Of a stretch of DNA of 64,000 bases, positions 14,093 through 27,800 are shown piece after piece (the first letter of the stretch is position 1; every line of letters starts with the position of its first letter). The DNA is from Trochalopteron elliotii. Lineage: Eukaryota; Chordata; Aves; Passeriformes; Leiothrichidae. The stretch covers positions 5,235,066 through 5,299,065 of the forward strand of contig JANPWX010000449.1 in assembly GCA_024734555.1 (NCBI GenBank). The letters are read 5' to 3'. The position numbers were made by a program, and so were the translations under genes. The notes beneath the pieces were generated by a model, which saw nothing but the letters and a program-made list of their open reading frames with translations, was not told where the DNA came from and ran no database searches.

Positions 14093-15778
14093 TCATTTGC
14101 AGCAGAAGAACTTCACATTGTTGAGTGCTGTGTCATCCTGAAGTCCCTGTGGGGGCTCTACCCTGGTCTGGAGACCACATATCTTGCAGCTGTTGGTCCA
14201 GGGGCCAAAGCTGCCCCATGACAGTCCATCACCTACCAGCACAGCTTCATCTGAGCATCTGAATTGGATGTTGTTGGCTGCTGTGTCATCACCTGCTCTT
14301 TGGGACTCCTCTGTTCTCAGTGAAAAGGAGATTAGGTAGCCTCCAGGGCAAACTTGGAAGCTGGTCCAGGAACCCCACCTGGAAAAAAGCAAATGGAAAA
14401 ATGTCTGGGCTCTGTGAGCTGCTGGGAAATGCCCCTTCTCCTCATGATGCTGCTCTGAAGCTTAATGCTTCTTTGATACAGCATCCTGATACAGCTGGGG
14501 GATTTACTTTCTCCTTTTGTTTTCCTTGCCTTCCAAAGATGTACTTTTCTCTTCATTGATATCTCATCAGAAAGACACCAGGAAGGCTGAGATTGGATTG
14601 TTATGGTTCTGGTGGAAGCTCCCAGAGCAGCCTGAGCACATGTTCTATGAGGCATCCCTGACGTGTGACAGGTACACACCAGGCAGCTGCGAGAGCAGCC
14701 AGAGTTGCAGTACTGCTCCCTGCAGCATGGCCAGGGCTTGGACCAGGCAGTTTCTAAATGCATGGTTAGAAACACTTCCAAAGAAAGACTCTGACCCTGG
14801 GACCATACTTCAGGTGTTCACGGTGCTCTGCAGAAAATCCAAGGGCAAACAAAAAGGGGTAAAGTGAGGTAACCCTGTTTAATAACTCTCAAAATTAATG
14901 AAAAACAACCCCTAACCACTTGTTTTAATTCATTATAGTGCAGCACTATGTATACAGCAAATCAGAGATAAGAGACCCCTGCAAATAGTGACACCCATGG
15001 GTGTTTTGTGAGCTGGTGCATGACAAACAGGAGAGGAATCACAGTGCCACTTACTCTCCCACCAAGGACTCAATAGTTATTGAGTCATCCTGACAATGCA
15101 GGCGTATGCCATTCAGAGCAGTGTCATCTCTTCCAAACTGGTCGGGCTCCACCTGCAATGGAAGTGACACAGGGACAGAGGTAAAGGCTAGGAGCAAAGC
15201 ACCCAGAAAAAGCCTTTACATGCTTGTCTTAAACAGTCCCACCTCCTTTCTCTAATGGGAAAGAGAAAATGTCTTGGGAACCACATCAGAAAGTACTGCT
15301 GTCACTGGGAAACCACCTAACCTTTGTAACATATTCTTTGTGTTTTCTAACTATCTCTGACCCAAGAGGTAAGGCAGAATCTCAGAGTCTCAGGAAAGAC
15401 ACTGGTGGTGGACTCCTCTCTCCCTGAATCCAGATTTTCACACCCCTGCAACTTCTCCCAGCAACATCAGCCACATACACTTTTCTGGTGTAGCTACAGT
15501 GGCAACATTTGCCAGAAAACTCCTAGTTTTATGTACAGAGTATCATACTCAAGAAGAGAAAAACTGCAGAAGATCCTTAGGGACAAGAGATGGTAGGGAA
15601 TGAATGTTACCTTGAGTGCAAATCCATTGGCATAGCCATGATGGCAGAACTGCCGGCTGCCCCACTTGCCCCAGTGGCCTCCGTTGGGCACAGTGAGGAC
15701 AGAGGTGAATTCACGTACTCCTGTGCCTGGGGGGCAGAGGAGGAGCAGGGTTACTGCAGCTGGCATGAGGAACTTCAT
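14093..15778 (-). CDS. VMO1: Vitelline membrane outer layer protein 1 (VMO1), complete, three exons
   Basis: Secreted protein of the outer vitelline membrane of bird eggs. The family folds as a beta-prism of three internal repeats. Exons on the minus strand are 15778-15611 (56 codons), 15152-15055 and 14378-14093, joined by AAG|GTAACA, AG|GTGGAG, GTAAGT donor and AG|GTGGGG signals, with intron phases 0 and 2. The spliced frame encodes 183 aa and ends in TGA, close to the length I recall for chicken VMO1. Residues 1 to about 20 form a hydrophobic signal peptide ([14 protein letters not shown]). The repeat hallmarks are visible: [45 protein letters not shown] and [14 protein letters not shown]. 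The mature part has eight cysteines, enough for the family's four disulfides, including the vicinal pair next to the C-terminus. A TATA box lies 50 bp upstream of the ATG. Nothing looks broken. A paralogue on the opposite strand starts 21.9 kb away. Splice sites were predicted by eye. Confidence 0.95.
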
Positions 15779-15827
15779 CTCTCGTGCTCTTCATCTGCTG
15801 AAGGAGAGCTGGTGTATGGGCTGGGGA

Positions 15828-15834
15828 ATTTATA
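15828..15834 (-). promoter_or_regulatory. TATA box of VMO1
   Basis: On the minus strand this reads TATAAAT, 50 bp before the VMO1 start codon. With the usual 25-30 bp spacing, transcription would begin near 15800, giving a very short 5' untranslated region. A strong TATA box suits a tissue-restricted, highly expressed secretory gene such as an oviduct protein. That expression pattern is inferred from the family, not shown here. Confidence 0.75.
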
Positions 15835-18800
15835 CCCTCCCAAGGCTGCTTGCCTTTCCCTACCATTCCGTTGACAAACACTGCTGGAACAATAGTTTCC
15901 ACCCAGGCAGTGACACAGCACTTGCTGTCCTGCTCACAGTGCCCATGAGGAGATCCTCTGGGAGTTCAGCAGCTGACACACAGCAGATACTGCAGCCACA
16001 GGTGTATCCACCATCAGTGAAGGGCTATGGGAACACCTATGTGCTCCTTGCTGCACTTGTAGTAAAAGCTTAATATTGATTTCTGCTTCTGGCTATGCAG
16101 ATATTTGGCCATGGGAATGTTGGCCTTCTGAGAGTAGCTGCCATAACCATTTTACCTATTGTTATTCTGCAAGGAAGATCAAACTGGATGAAGAAACATA
16201 AGGGACCTGGTCTGGAACAAAGAATAAGTAAACTCGAGCCCTGTGTCTCCCAATACCTTCTGTTGAATAGGATTCCTGAGAATCTCAACAAATTAGGTCA
16301 TTTATGGTTTTAAAATATCCTTCTTTTCAACAGCCTTTTTAATCTCAATAAAATCTGTATGCTTTGCTTTTGCAGCAAGTTTAACCAAAGTCAGATATGC
16401 TGGGATACCCACAGTGACTCTCAGGGCTGAGTGCCACTGGGGACAAGTTGAAAGGCAGCGTTTCTACAAAGGTGATAGTGAGCCTGAGGGCACAGCCTTT
16501 GAGGGTGTCCAAAGCAGAGAGAGGTGAACTTGAAGCCCTGGAGTTGAGATTCTCTTAACATAAAGTTAACCAATGCTTTGGAGGGCTCTTGGTTGGCCTT
16601 GCAACATCTGGCAGAAGCTTTCTCTCAGTTCAATAGGCAAAGAAGAGAGAATACATTTTAGAGAAGTGTCTTGATCCTCAGGATGTTAAAGCAAGATGAG
16701 ATGCCAAACCTTGAACTAACAGAAGGCAAGGAATTTCCCTCTTCTAGGTTTCTCTTCAAATTCCTGTTCTGCTCTGTCTGTTCCTGTCCCACTAAAAGGT
16801 GATGTTGCTTTTCCCACTCTTGACTCTGCATTCTCCTTACCCTTGTCAGTGGTCTGTACAGGTGGCAATATATGCAAATTAGGATGATGGGAAGTTGGAT
16901 GATGCTTTTAGTGAAAGGCACTAAAAGAGCCCAGCACATGATGACGGCACAACCTGTTTTCCTTTTTAAACCAGAACTTTTGTTTTATTTCTCCAAAGGG
17001 ATGTCAAAATCCAGAGATGTGTTTTCTCCCAGAAGGACTGTGCAATCACATCTGGCAAACCAGGTGTGTTTGTTCAGGCAGGGTCACACAGTGGTAGCCA
17101 AGGACATTCAGACCTGCATTTGGCAGCAAATGGATGGAAAGGAGGAGTCAGAAAAAAATGGCTGGGACCTGGTTAAGGCCGCAAAAAGAGCAAGATTCCT
17201 CCATTCATTTCTCCTTTGCAGGCCCAAAACCATCACTCTTGATCACTTCACCTCTAACAGCAGTGATGCAGGCCCACAGCCTGGCAGGACCAATCTTCCC
17301 CCTCAGACTCTGCTCAAATCATAAGATTCCTGCCTTTTCCCATCCCCAGAGGAGAATCTTAGGGCCCAGTGAGCCCATAGTGTGTGGGGGAGTGGGACAA
17401 GGCAGGAGGTGAGGCCTCCTTCAGGGATTTGGCCATGAGAAATAACTCTTGTCCACACTTCACAAGTCCAGAAGAAAACTCAAGCCCAAGAGGAGAACTA
17501 TTAGAGAACTATTAGTCCAGGACCTGGGAAGTATCATTTTCCCATTTATAAACAAACAGCTGGTAACCTGGGCTGCCAAATGTGAGATGTCTTGGACTTG
17601 ATTTTACAGTACATCACTTAGATGGCACTTAATATTTGCAGAGCAGACAGACACTGATTTTGCTACCATGTAACAGTGCCAATTTTGCTTGGATGCCTCA
17701 AGTTTCCAAAATCAGCATACACAGACTACCAAAATAAAAAAAAAGTCTACAATGGTGAGATCCAGATCTCTTAGAGACACACCCACCCTGCTTTCTTGCT
17801 CCCTCTCCTGTATTTTAATATTCTTGAAAACCTCAGAACAGTTTTAAAGAAAATTGGAAAACTGATGAATTTGGTTAATGAAACATGACTACAGTAAAAT
17901 GATGATGATACAGGGTATTTCATCCTTTCATTATTCATCCAGATTAATACAATTATTTTTGCCAACAGAGAAGCATAAAATTTTTGCCACTACTTTTCAG
18001 CTTTTATAAAACCTTCTATGTTTTTATAAAGAGATTAATATAACATTAATCAGTATATTAATTTTATAAAATTTTTTTTGTGATGTTATGACATTTAAAA
18101 TCTATATGGAACATGGGAAAAAAATTGTCTGTAACATACAAAAACATATACCATACAAAATTTGCTTATTTTATGATGTTATTGAAAAAATTATGTATTA
18201 GCTGTTCTTGAAAATTCATTAATTTCTGATTTTTACATCTGAAACCACTGCAGACTTAGCAATACAAACTTCTTTTGGCAGTGTTGTATTGTCTTTCTTA
18301 TATTCATGTAAACCTTCTGCTGCCCAAAAGATGGAGATCATTTGAGATGCTGGACTCTTTTGAGTGAGCTGTGGGAAGAGTTGAAGGCATTAAGTGCCCA
18401 AGAACTCCAAACAGGAGGGGAAGTAAACAGCATTCCCTAAAAGAGAAGTTAATAAACATAGGGTGATATGTTTGACTGAATGACTGTGTGTTTCTGCATG
18501 CTCTAGGCCATTTTACACTTCTCCCACACTGTCACCAGGGCACTGGTTGCCACTCATCAGCTCTCAGTAGCCACATTCCTCAGCAGCTCTAATGCCAAAC
18601 CTGACCATTACAATTGGCTATAAATCCATTGTAAATCACACGGCCTGGCTCTGCCAAGCCTTCCTCACCTGCAGCTTGGGATGTAGATGAGACACTCCAC
18701 AGCTAACTGCATCCTGCAAAAGACACATTATCTCATGGAAATGGTAAATCAGCAAACCCAGAATTCACACCTAGTGCCAAAAAAAAAGTGAAAGGGCAAT

Positions 18801-20420
18801 AAAGAATCTTCTCTATTCTATGAAAATATGAATAAGCAAAGGGTTGCATTATTCAGAAAGAAGAGGTGAGATTCTGAATGAACACAGACATTTACAGTGC
18901 AGATGTCTCCATCTGAAATAATTGCAGTGGGCTCCCGTCATAGCTGCTGAGAGAGACAACATGATGACAATAGAGAGGAGCTGAGATCTTCACAGGAACC
19001 TCTCCCTAAAATCGTCTGTTCATCACTGTTGACTGCAGGGAGGCATGATCCCACCTAAACTAGTCTTATAACCTCAGACTCTGTTTAGGCTTTTTCAGGC
19101 TAAAAACAGTACTGCTGAATGAGAATTAGTTTTCAGTAATATGGGTAAATGTTTAAGAGAAAATGAGTGATCAAATTATGTGCTATCTGGTCCTCATTTT
19201 CTCATTTGCTAAATTGACTCAGATTAATAGAAAATTGAATGGCAGAAAAAAAAAAGTGAGAGACATCAGCAATGAGACAAGAGCTGGGATTTTCTAGATG
19301 CAGGAGCAGACAGGGAAGTTTTAAAGCAAATAACATAAGTATAGCCATTTTTCAGATGTCAGAGGAGATAATTTCACATCAGTGATGGGATGTAAAGATG
19401 ACCTACATGTAAAGGTGGTGCTCCCCTTGTTGTGAAGTTATTTTCAGGTGATTTCCCACTTGCCCACAACCCCCAGCTTTCATATAAAACTTTACCTTGA
19501 AAATTTAGACAGTTATCTTATCTACTAGGCTGAGCATACGTTACTGTTTTAACACAGCAATTATAATCTTTAAAGTTTCTCACATTTTTTGTTTCTGTGT
19601 AATTAATAGAACTAATTTCCTTCATCTGTGAATCTGTATGTCTTCTTTCTATTACCTTATTCTTTATTTGCCTGTTTCAGTTTTTGTTTGCAATTACTAG
19701 TAACATTTCAACACATTCTCGTGAAAGCCTAATTGCCCTGCTGTGGAAACTCTTCATTTCTTTCAGTTTCCAATTCTTGTCCAGGACTCAGCGTGCCAAA
19801 ACTACTTTTTTTTTCTTTCTTCTTTCTTCATACTAAAATAATTTCAGCATTACCTTCCCACACAAGAACAGAAAACACGTAAAAGGTCCACCTGTCATTG
19901 AAATCTCATTGTGATTTCCACTTGCATACGATGGCCAGCAAGCAAATCAAATATCCTTAAGAAACCTGCTGAGCAGAAAGAAAGCAGAGACCATGGCCAG
20001 CATCAAAGAAATTGCTTTTCTTATGTTTCATGGTTTTTTACATCTTTTGCACTGAGATATTCACTTCTTTTTCACATAATTGTGTTAGGGTCTAGAATCA
20101 GCAGGAAAGGAGGTTCACAAATAAGGACCAGAAAATAGTAACTAAAAATATTAGGAGTATCTGCTCAGGCAGGATTGTACAATGGCAGCCAGGGATGGAG
20201 AAAATACTGTCTGGCTGCAGTCCAGGTGTGCTGAAAAGAGGTGGAAGGAAGCTGTGAAGAGAACACCTGGGACCTGCAGATAAAGCCAGAGCAGACAACT
20301 CAGTCTATTTCTGCCCTGGGTACAGGACACCACTGGGCAAGAACAGAAACTGAGGTGTTGTCCCATTTGTACTGCTAGTTGACTCTTCATGAAGGTCTAA
20401 TCCTGCACACGCTGTTTCCT
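15835..20420. other. Non-coding, upstream flank of VMO1
   Basis: 5' flanking DNA of VMO1. It includes a markedly AT-rich stretch at about 17985-18240. No further exons or named repeats were found. Distal regulatory elements for either VMO1 gene could lie here but none can be identified by eye. Confidence 0.5.
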
Positions 20421-20930
20421 AAACCTCTCATCATTTTTGCTGATCTCTTCTGGACTGTACTCTGTTGGTCAAATGCTGTTTTGAACAGCATTTCAACAGT
20501 GATCTTGTCACTGCAGCATGATAGTTTTAAGGCAGAAGTTTTCTAATTGTTAATTTAGTTTAAACACCCAGGATTTTAGCAAGGGTGGTATTTGCACCTT
20601 TCTACCTGTAGAGCTGCTGCCTCACCAGTCACTCTCCCTCAACTCTCTGAAAGTGGCTACTCTCATGTTAGTGCAATAGTTTGCACCTGTGCTTATCAAA
20701 ATAATTCTATCCCCAGCCCTCATTTGTGTCTTCATCTCCCAGGCTGACAACATGTACAAATTTCATAAGCAAACTCTCTATTCTACTGTGCAGTAAAATA
20801 AATAAAAATATTGAGTAAGTTTAGACCTAGAATTGTCTCCTGTGGGACATGGCTTGATATGTGTTTTTACAGTCGTATCAGGCTTTCAATATTTTTTACT
20901 ATTGATTCAAATTGCTAATTAACAAAAAAC
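20421..20930 (-). mobile_element. Old CR1-like LINE fragment
   Basis: Diverged CR1-type sequence in the same orientation as the others. The pieces TCATTTTTGCTGATCTCTTC (with TGGACT following), ATTTCATAAGCAAACTCTCT, AAAATATTGAGTAAG and CTCCTGTGGGACA occur in the order expected of an ancient CR1/L3-type LINE, with gaps. Boundaries are approximate and some internal stretches may be unrelated. Confidence 0.5.
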
Positions 20931-21275
20931 CCCACGAAGAAATGGAGAGGCAGACCCTCCTGCAGTGCAGATGTACTGGCAGCCAGAGACCAAATGCCAA
21001 TTTACCCCCACCGCAAATCTTCAACTAAAGATCACTTCACATATGAAAACTTTAGCAACTTATTCTGAAAATTCATTTGGAAAAGTTCTCAGGGAACCTA
21101 TCCTTAACCACAGCCACAGAGTTGCTCCATCCCCTTGAAACTGAGGCTCAAGAATGCCAAGACAAAAAAAAAAGATTATGCTCTACTGAGGGTTGGGGGA
21201 GGGAGGGAGAAAGAAGGCAAAGAAAGCAAGAAACTGCAAAAAGCTCTGAAATAAAGTTGAATACTTGTAGATTAT

Positions 21276-21887
21276 TGTCCTGAGTTGACGGTGCCTCCTA
21301 TCCCAATCGTGCAGCTTTATCTCTGTGTACTGCACTGTTATGTCTGACAGCTGCCCCCCGCCCCCTCGGTGGGGTGTTTTGCCGCGGTGGGGCTACTGGC
21401 TCTTTGGCTTTGGTTGCTAGCTCGGCTTGGCTGCAGGCTTTGCTTTGCTTTGCTTTACTGCTAGCTTTGCTTTACTTTGCTGCTGGCTTTGTTTTTGTTT
21501 TTTTTTTTTTTTGCTTTTGCTTTTGTTTTTTTCCCCTTTGCTGGTTTTCGCTGCTTTCGTTTTTTTTCCCTTTTTTTTCTCCCCCCCCACCCCCCCGCCG
21601 AAGATCATTGGACCGGCTCCGGACCTGACCTGGGAATATCTGGGGGTCCTCGATGCCTGAAAACAGAAGCTCTGCGCCCTCCCCTCACAGCAACTGCTTG
21701 AGTATTTTTCTTTTCCCTTGTGTTGGGGAGTGTCTTTGTTTATTTGTCAATAAATAGGTTTTTTCCACTTCTCCTCCGAGGAATTCCTTCTCAAACCCAG
21801 AGCTGGGGGGAGGAAGGGGTGGTGGAGGTTTGTTTTCTGGGGGGCTCCTTCTGGAGACCTTCCCCTAATTTGTCCTAAACCAGGACA
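21276..21887 (+). mobile_element. Solo LTR of an endogenous retrovirus, copy 1 (612 bp)
   Basis: The element begins TGTCCTGAG and ends CCAGGACA, so the ends form a perfect 7-bp inverted repeat with the retroviral TG...CA termini. It is flanked by the 5-bp direct duplication ATTAT (21271-21275 and 21888-21892), which marks a real integration. An AATAAA polyadenylation signal lies at 21749-21754. The middle is a long pyrimidine-rich tract built from GCTTT and GCTTTT units and T/C runs (about 21415-21600). No internal retroviral genes, primer-binding site or second LTR adjoins it, so it is the recombination remnant of a provirus. A closely matching copy lies at 50488. The exact ERV family cannot be named without a repeat library; five-base duplications are common for ERVL and some ERV1 or ERVK groups. 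Confidence 0.92.
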
Positions 21888-24800
21888 ATTATTTTGATAA
21901 GTATCAGATTATTCAAAGTTCCCTTTATTTTTTAAACAAGGGACTTTATTAAAAGATCCTGAACACAGGTGAAGGGGAGGATGAAAAGAAAGGAGACTGC
22001 ATGTCTTTGACATCAAAATATCTGAAAATGTTTAATATATGTAAACACCTTTTTCCTATATCAAAATTTTTTATCTCCTTAGACAATTCAGGTGTTGGTT
22101 GAAAATACTTCAGCCATCACTCTGAGCTGCATGTTCATAAACAGAGCAGATTATACCCTGATCTACACCCAGAGCCAGGGAATGTGATGGTGTAGACTAT
22201 GCCTCCTGTTCTGACAGAAAGTCTTGAGGCCATTACCCATGAAAGAGATTCCATGCTCTTCCAGGAAATCCATACATGGAATTACAATCTCCTTCCAGTC
22301 CAGAGCAAGGTAGAAATAAATGATGGCCATTGGGAACTACCATGTACAATTACTGCTAGCCATTGCAGTCTGAACATTTTCACTTTGAGAAAAGACTCAA
22401 ACAAGAGTCTTTTCTCTCCCTCAAGAACTCCTCACAGACAGTCATGCTGATCCAGGGAATTTACTGTGAAATTCCTGTTGTCTATAGTTAGCTACCCACC
22501 TCTGGAATTCATGCTGCAAAGCCTTTAAGCACAGCATTAATGTCCTGTATTTCATTTATATTCCTAAAGTTCACGAAGTGTTAAAGATCTTTGCTGAACT
22601 TGATCTTGCAGCACCTTAAAAGCTCAGATCTTCAACTATCAGCCTTCAAACCAAGGTCCCAAAGCCCTGACCACTGACCAGTGATGACTTGGGAGGTAGC
22701 CCTGGTCCTGCCACAGCTTCAGCAGTTTTGCTGATGGGTTGCTCTGGGGTCTCTGTCAGGAACAGATGAATATGGGGGTTATACTGGTTAGGCACAGGTT
22801 AACCCAAGATATCCTGTACCTGGGAGCAGTTTGGAGTGGAAACATGAAGGAAACAAGGTCTTGCTGAGTTTTGAATAGGTATTTATTCTGTGGTTTTGAC
22901 CCTGCTGTATGCTTGACTTCAACTCCTGCAAACACACTGATCCAGACCTACATCTCTCACCTCACCTCCATCACAGCCATCAAGAGCAAGAATTGGTCAC
23001 CACCTACAAACAATGGTAGCTGTCCAGGGCATGATCCATTTATTATTTACACTCTGTTAAAACCCTGATCTGGAAAGGTCCAGTTTACTCGGTGAGTTTT
23101 CACAGTGTTCTTCACTGAGGTATCCAGGGACTCCACAAACACTAGTTTCCCTTGTGAATCAAGGGAGTGACTTTTCTCCATGCAATTGTCCAGGCACCAA
23201 GGTGCACAGACTAAAGACAGAATCACCCATGCACTCTGAGTGCCAGATTTCCTTGACTATATTTCAAAGTTTTGAGTATTACATAGGATATAATAATTCA
23301 AGGCAAAAATACAACTGAAAGAAAACAAAGAAAATGCCATTCTGAAGTTGAGATCATAGTGCCTCATTACAGACTCAGACAACAATCAATGATTAGGAAT
23401 TATTTTATGAATGAGTGAAATAATCGACCTTGAACCACCAAGGGAGTCGTGACAGAGATGCCCAAGGCAGCACTCACCATCCAGACACAGGTTTAGGTCT
23501 GCCGGCCCTGTCTTGATGACCTGTCATCCCAGACTGACCATACCTAGACCCTGACTCCCTGCACCTGATCCTGGTGCCAAGATCCAGACCCCTTTGCAAC
23601 ATTTTATGTTTTGTCCCTTGCCCAAAAGCCTTGGAAAGGAAAAGAGGAACAATTATCCCAGCATCACTAAAATTGTAGCACTAAATGGGGCATGTGTGCC
23701 ACATCCCACCAGCAATTAATGCAATTGCTGCTGCAAAGGCTCATCTGCATAGGTGAAATTTTTTTTGTTGTTGCATTTAATGTTCATGCCAATTAAAGAT
23801 GACAAAGTAATGTGGAGAGAGAATTCATATGACGGATATATTGTCAGAATTCACATTGTTCCAAAAACACCTGTTGCTGAAGTTTTGATGTTTTACCACA
23901 CTGCAAAAGTCTCCTTCTAAGAAAGGCCTGAACCCAAAGTTGAAAAGACAAGTACACAGCACAAGAAGTTTCACCACAAGCCTTTCCAATGTGGCAAAGT
24001 TACAACCCACTGAAAATCATTGGAAAGGAATCTTGTCAGGATAGCTGTTATTCTTCCCCTCCACCATTTCCTCTGAATCCTCTACTGCTTCTGAAAGATT
24101 CAAATGATTTATATATGTACAATTTTTAATTTTTCAGAAGTCACCCTCATCCATACCCTCTATAACTTGCACTGAACCCATGCTGGTCTGTATGACTCTC
24201 CTCCCAGCTGACCCTATGAGGACAAGGTTCCTGATCCTTCCTCTCCAGAGTCACCTCAGAGCAGAGGTAAGCCCCACACTCATGGGGCAGTCTCTGAATA
24301 GACTTGAAATTCCTGTGGCAGTATCCCTGAAAATCACCAGCCCTGAGAATTTTTCACAGAGAGGATAAGTGCATGAAATGACAGCTCATCTTTATATACA
24401 TTTGTAAATTTATATGAACGTATCAAGAATGGGTTAAATTCTTTAGCAAGTTTAATATTGTTTGGTCTCCACCAAAGCCTGTCACTGCAGCTGATCTGTA
24501 CAGGGTCTTGCCCACAGCAGATCTCCTACAGGAAGCCCATGTAACTCTTTCTCTTTGCTGCCACAGGCAGGTTTCCATACAACCCCAAGAGCTTCTTCTC
24601 TTGGAAGACTCATCACAACTATGCTGGGCTCTGCTTTGTTATCTCACTGCTCTGAAGAGTCTGCCTGTATGCAGTTGCCAGTCATGCTGGTTTGGGCATG
24701 TCCTTGAAACCCTGACACTGCTGTGTCCATCTCTTCCCCCAGTGTCCATCCCTCATAACATCCTAGACAGGGGAGAGACCCTCATGTGGATCACAAGGGC

Positions 24801-27800
24801 TGAGGGAATACCTGAGTGCTGGCATGGGGGTCCCTGCCACCTTGAGGAAGGACCTCAGGAATAGCAGAGGGAGACGAGAAAGCAGACAGCTTCTTTTTAT
24901 GCTTTTTATAGAATTGCCTGGGGGTCAAAGCCCTTTCTCAGTGGCCCTCTTTACTGCTTACAGCAGGTCTGGGTGTCCCTGGCTGCTACTATGTCACCCT
25001 GCCTGAGCAAACACACCTGGCCCTTCAGCTTCTCTCTTGGGTTCTTGCTTGGTTTCTTATCTCAGGGGAAAACAGTGCCTTGATGAAAAAGTTCCCTTTC
25101 CCAGCTATTTGCTATGCTATGGTCCCTTCTCTTGTGTACTCAGATAAAACTCCTGTCCTTTTGGAGTGGGCCTTTGTATCCCAGTCCTGCTGCCTTTGCT
25201 CCCTTCAGAAACTGTTCTTGCTACACTTTGCTGAGCCCATCTTGTCCATGATAAATTAATTACATTAAAATACTAAATCAAATGAATAACTGGTTATTCA
25301 TGATATACTAATTAATGAGTTTCCAATGTACCTGTTAGAGTGGTTAATTTTCTAAGCAGTTTTTAAAAGGAGTTATACCCCTCAAGCAATGCACACTGTG
25401 GCATCAATAGAATTTGAATTTGCAAAACTCACGGCACAAACCTCCACCATCTGAGTGGGGATCACAACTGTAGGAGAAGTAAGCTGTATTTCAGTATATA
25501 ATTTTTTGTCTGTCTCCCTTGAGCCATAGCCTTATCACTGTTCCACAAAACCTTCCGGAAACTTCTGCATTGAGTCAGGCACTGCAACAACAACTGAAAA
25601 GTTTCTGCACAAGTTGATATAGACTGCAGAAGCTACAAGCTACTGAAATCAGTCTTAGAGAAACAACAGGAGGCAGTCTCAACAGCCATTACTAGCCAGG
25701 CTGTACACAGCAATAATGCATCTAACTCCTTCTAGAAGACAATGTTAGCATCATGCTGAGTCCAGGAATCTCACAGTTCCTTTTAAGAACTGAAATTTAT
25801 TTCAGATGGAAACATAGAAAAGATTTTTATTATTATTATTTTATTTACTTATTTTAAAGGTAATGTGTTCAGTGTGGCACCTATCAGGCTTTATTTAGTA
25901 TGCACACAAAGACTTGGGCTGTGCATGCAACAAGCAGAAAAAATATGAGAAAAGTAAGAAAGAAATATACTCTACAAATAAACAAATAAAGCCTCTTGCT
26001 CTTAATGTACCTTTCAGCAGTGCCATTCTTCTGTCCCATGGCAGAGTTAAGGTGAGATCAGGTTTAGGGCTGGGGCCCCAAGGTCCTCAGGGCTGCAGGA
26101 CCCCCTGCATCTTGCTTGGTGGAAGAGTTCAAGAGATAAAACACTGTGGTCTAGATAAAGGATGCCTGGAGAGAAAATGGAATGACTACCTAACTTTTTC
26201 ATAGTGGTGAATAATTAGATACAATATTAGAAAGGAAAGTTTGAAACTAAGAAAATATTTGCCCTCAACAAGCCTTAAGTGTCAGGCAAAGCTAAAAAAT
26301 TCAGCCATTGCACCTTCTTCATCAAAGCTAGATGTACTTCTGCACTGGAAAGAGGTAGACACAATTTTAATAGGGAAAACACGCTATCCCAAAGACTTCT
26401 TATTTCCTCCAGGGAAGGAAAATGCAGCCATGCACTGCTTGCAGGGATACTGTGCTTTCCTTTTCACCTCCAAGAGCTGCCTGTGTGCAGCGCTCCACGT
26501 TTGGCAACCATAGAAGCATTCCTTGGCAGAAGGTTTTTTTCACCAGGTACTTAATCCTCTGTTCATTTGGGGTTACCCTGGTTTCACCCCTCTCTTCAGA
26601 ACTGCTGGAAGCCCCCACAGGGCTCCCCATTAGGGCTGCCAGGCAGTGGAGTGAGCAGAGGGAAACTGCTGATGGAAAACACTGCTCTCATGCTGCCCAC
26701 CCTTCCAGAGCCCAGTGTCTGTGACAGCCCATGTCAGTGATATTCCAGTGTCACTGGAGACCTGCTCAGCTCTGTGTCACAGAGCAATGGCTGTGCTATC
26801 ACCAGGCCAGAACTCACAGATACCAGGTCCCACACCCAGGGCCTTGGTCTCCTTTTCTCCTGTTGCTTGCAGGGAGCAGGAGCACAAAACACATGTTTGT
26901 CATCCCTGTTCCTAAGAAGACTCTTGGGCAACCAGGGGAAATCTGCGCTACCACTTTAGTGGATGCATTGGATTTGTACTACAGGTAAAAGCCTTCTTTG
27001 CTGCCAGTAGTGTTTTATGTCAGCTACCCACACATCATTAAAGCCCTGTCTGAAAGCTCTCTTTGATCCCAGAACATGATTTTTCACTGTACCACCACCT
27101 GCAGTGACTGCAGCAGTTCACAGTTCCTAGGCTACATGCCAAAAAATCTCATATCTAGATTTCCCACAGAATGGCCAGTTTTTCAGTAATTTTATGTAGT
27201 TGAAATCTGGATTACCTCCCTTTCTTGAAAATTTATGGGCATTTCTCAAGAAAATCTTTCACAAAAATAGGTCAATCCATGAAGACATGAACCCTGTTAA
27301 CCTCCCATACAAATGCCCAAGAGGTCAGCTTCTGTTTCCCTCATCTTTACCTATTCCTCCAAGTTGGATTCTACTTGGTCTCTGAAGGGCTTTGAACACT
27401 ACAAAGGGTATCTGCACACTTCACTTGAGTAACACTTGCTTTGGGTAATTTCCTCAATGCTTTGGTCATTTTGTTCCTTCTTCACCCACAGTTAGGTATA
27501 GAAGAGCAAAGCCCATGATCTTCTTGAAATTCAGGTCCAAGCAACTTGGCCACAGTAGCTTCACCAGTGAGGCTGATGTCTTTTTTATTTTAACTGTATC
27601 CCTACATGAAATGCAGTTACAAAAATTAAAATACAAACCAAAAAAATTTTAAGAAAATACCACCACAATTTTCTCTCCAAACTGGGGCAAGTCACTGTGG
27701 AAAAACACTCTGTTAACAGCATGAGTCTCTTCTGTGGCCACATTATGCACAATTTTATCATGTAATTAGACCTTGGTTCTGGCCAGTGAGGGACCTATTA

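Noticed and set aside
14332..14781. 149-codon minus frame reaching into VMO1 intron 2
   Set aside because: It uses a different frame from VMO1 exon 3 and is mostly intron. The AG|GTGGGG acceptor at 14378 explains the real exon start.
15666..16073. 135-codon plus-strand open frame over the VMO1 first exon and promoter
   Set aside because: Antisense shadow of VMO1 exon 1 and its TATA region, with no independent coding signal.
21374..21701. Phe/Cys/Leu-rich open frames in the first LTR and the matching ones at 50509-50848
   Set aside because: Low-complexity translation of the LTR pyrimidine tract. LTRs of this type do not encode protein here.
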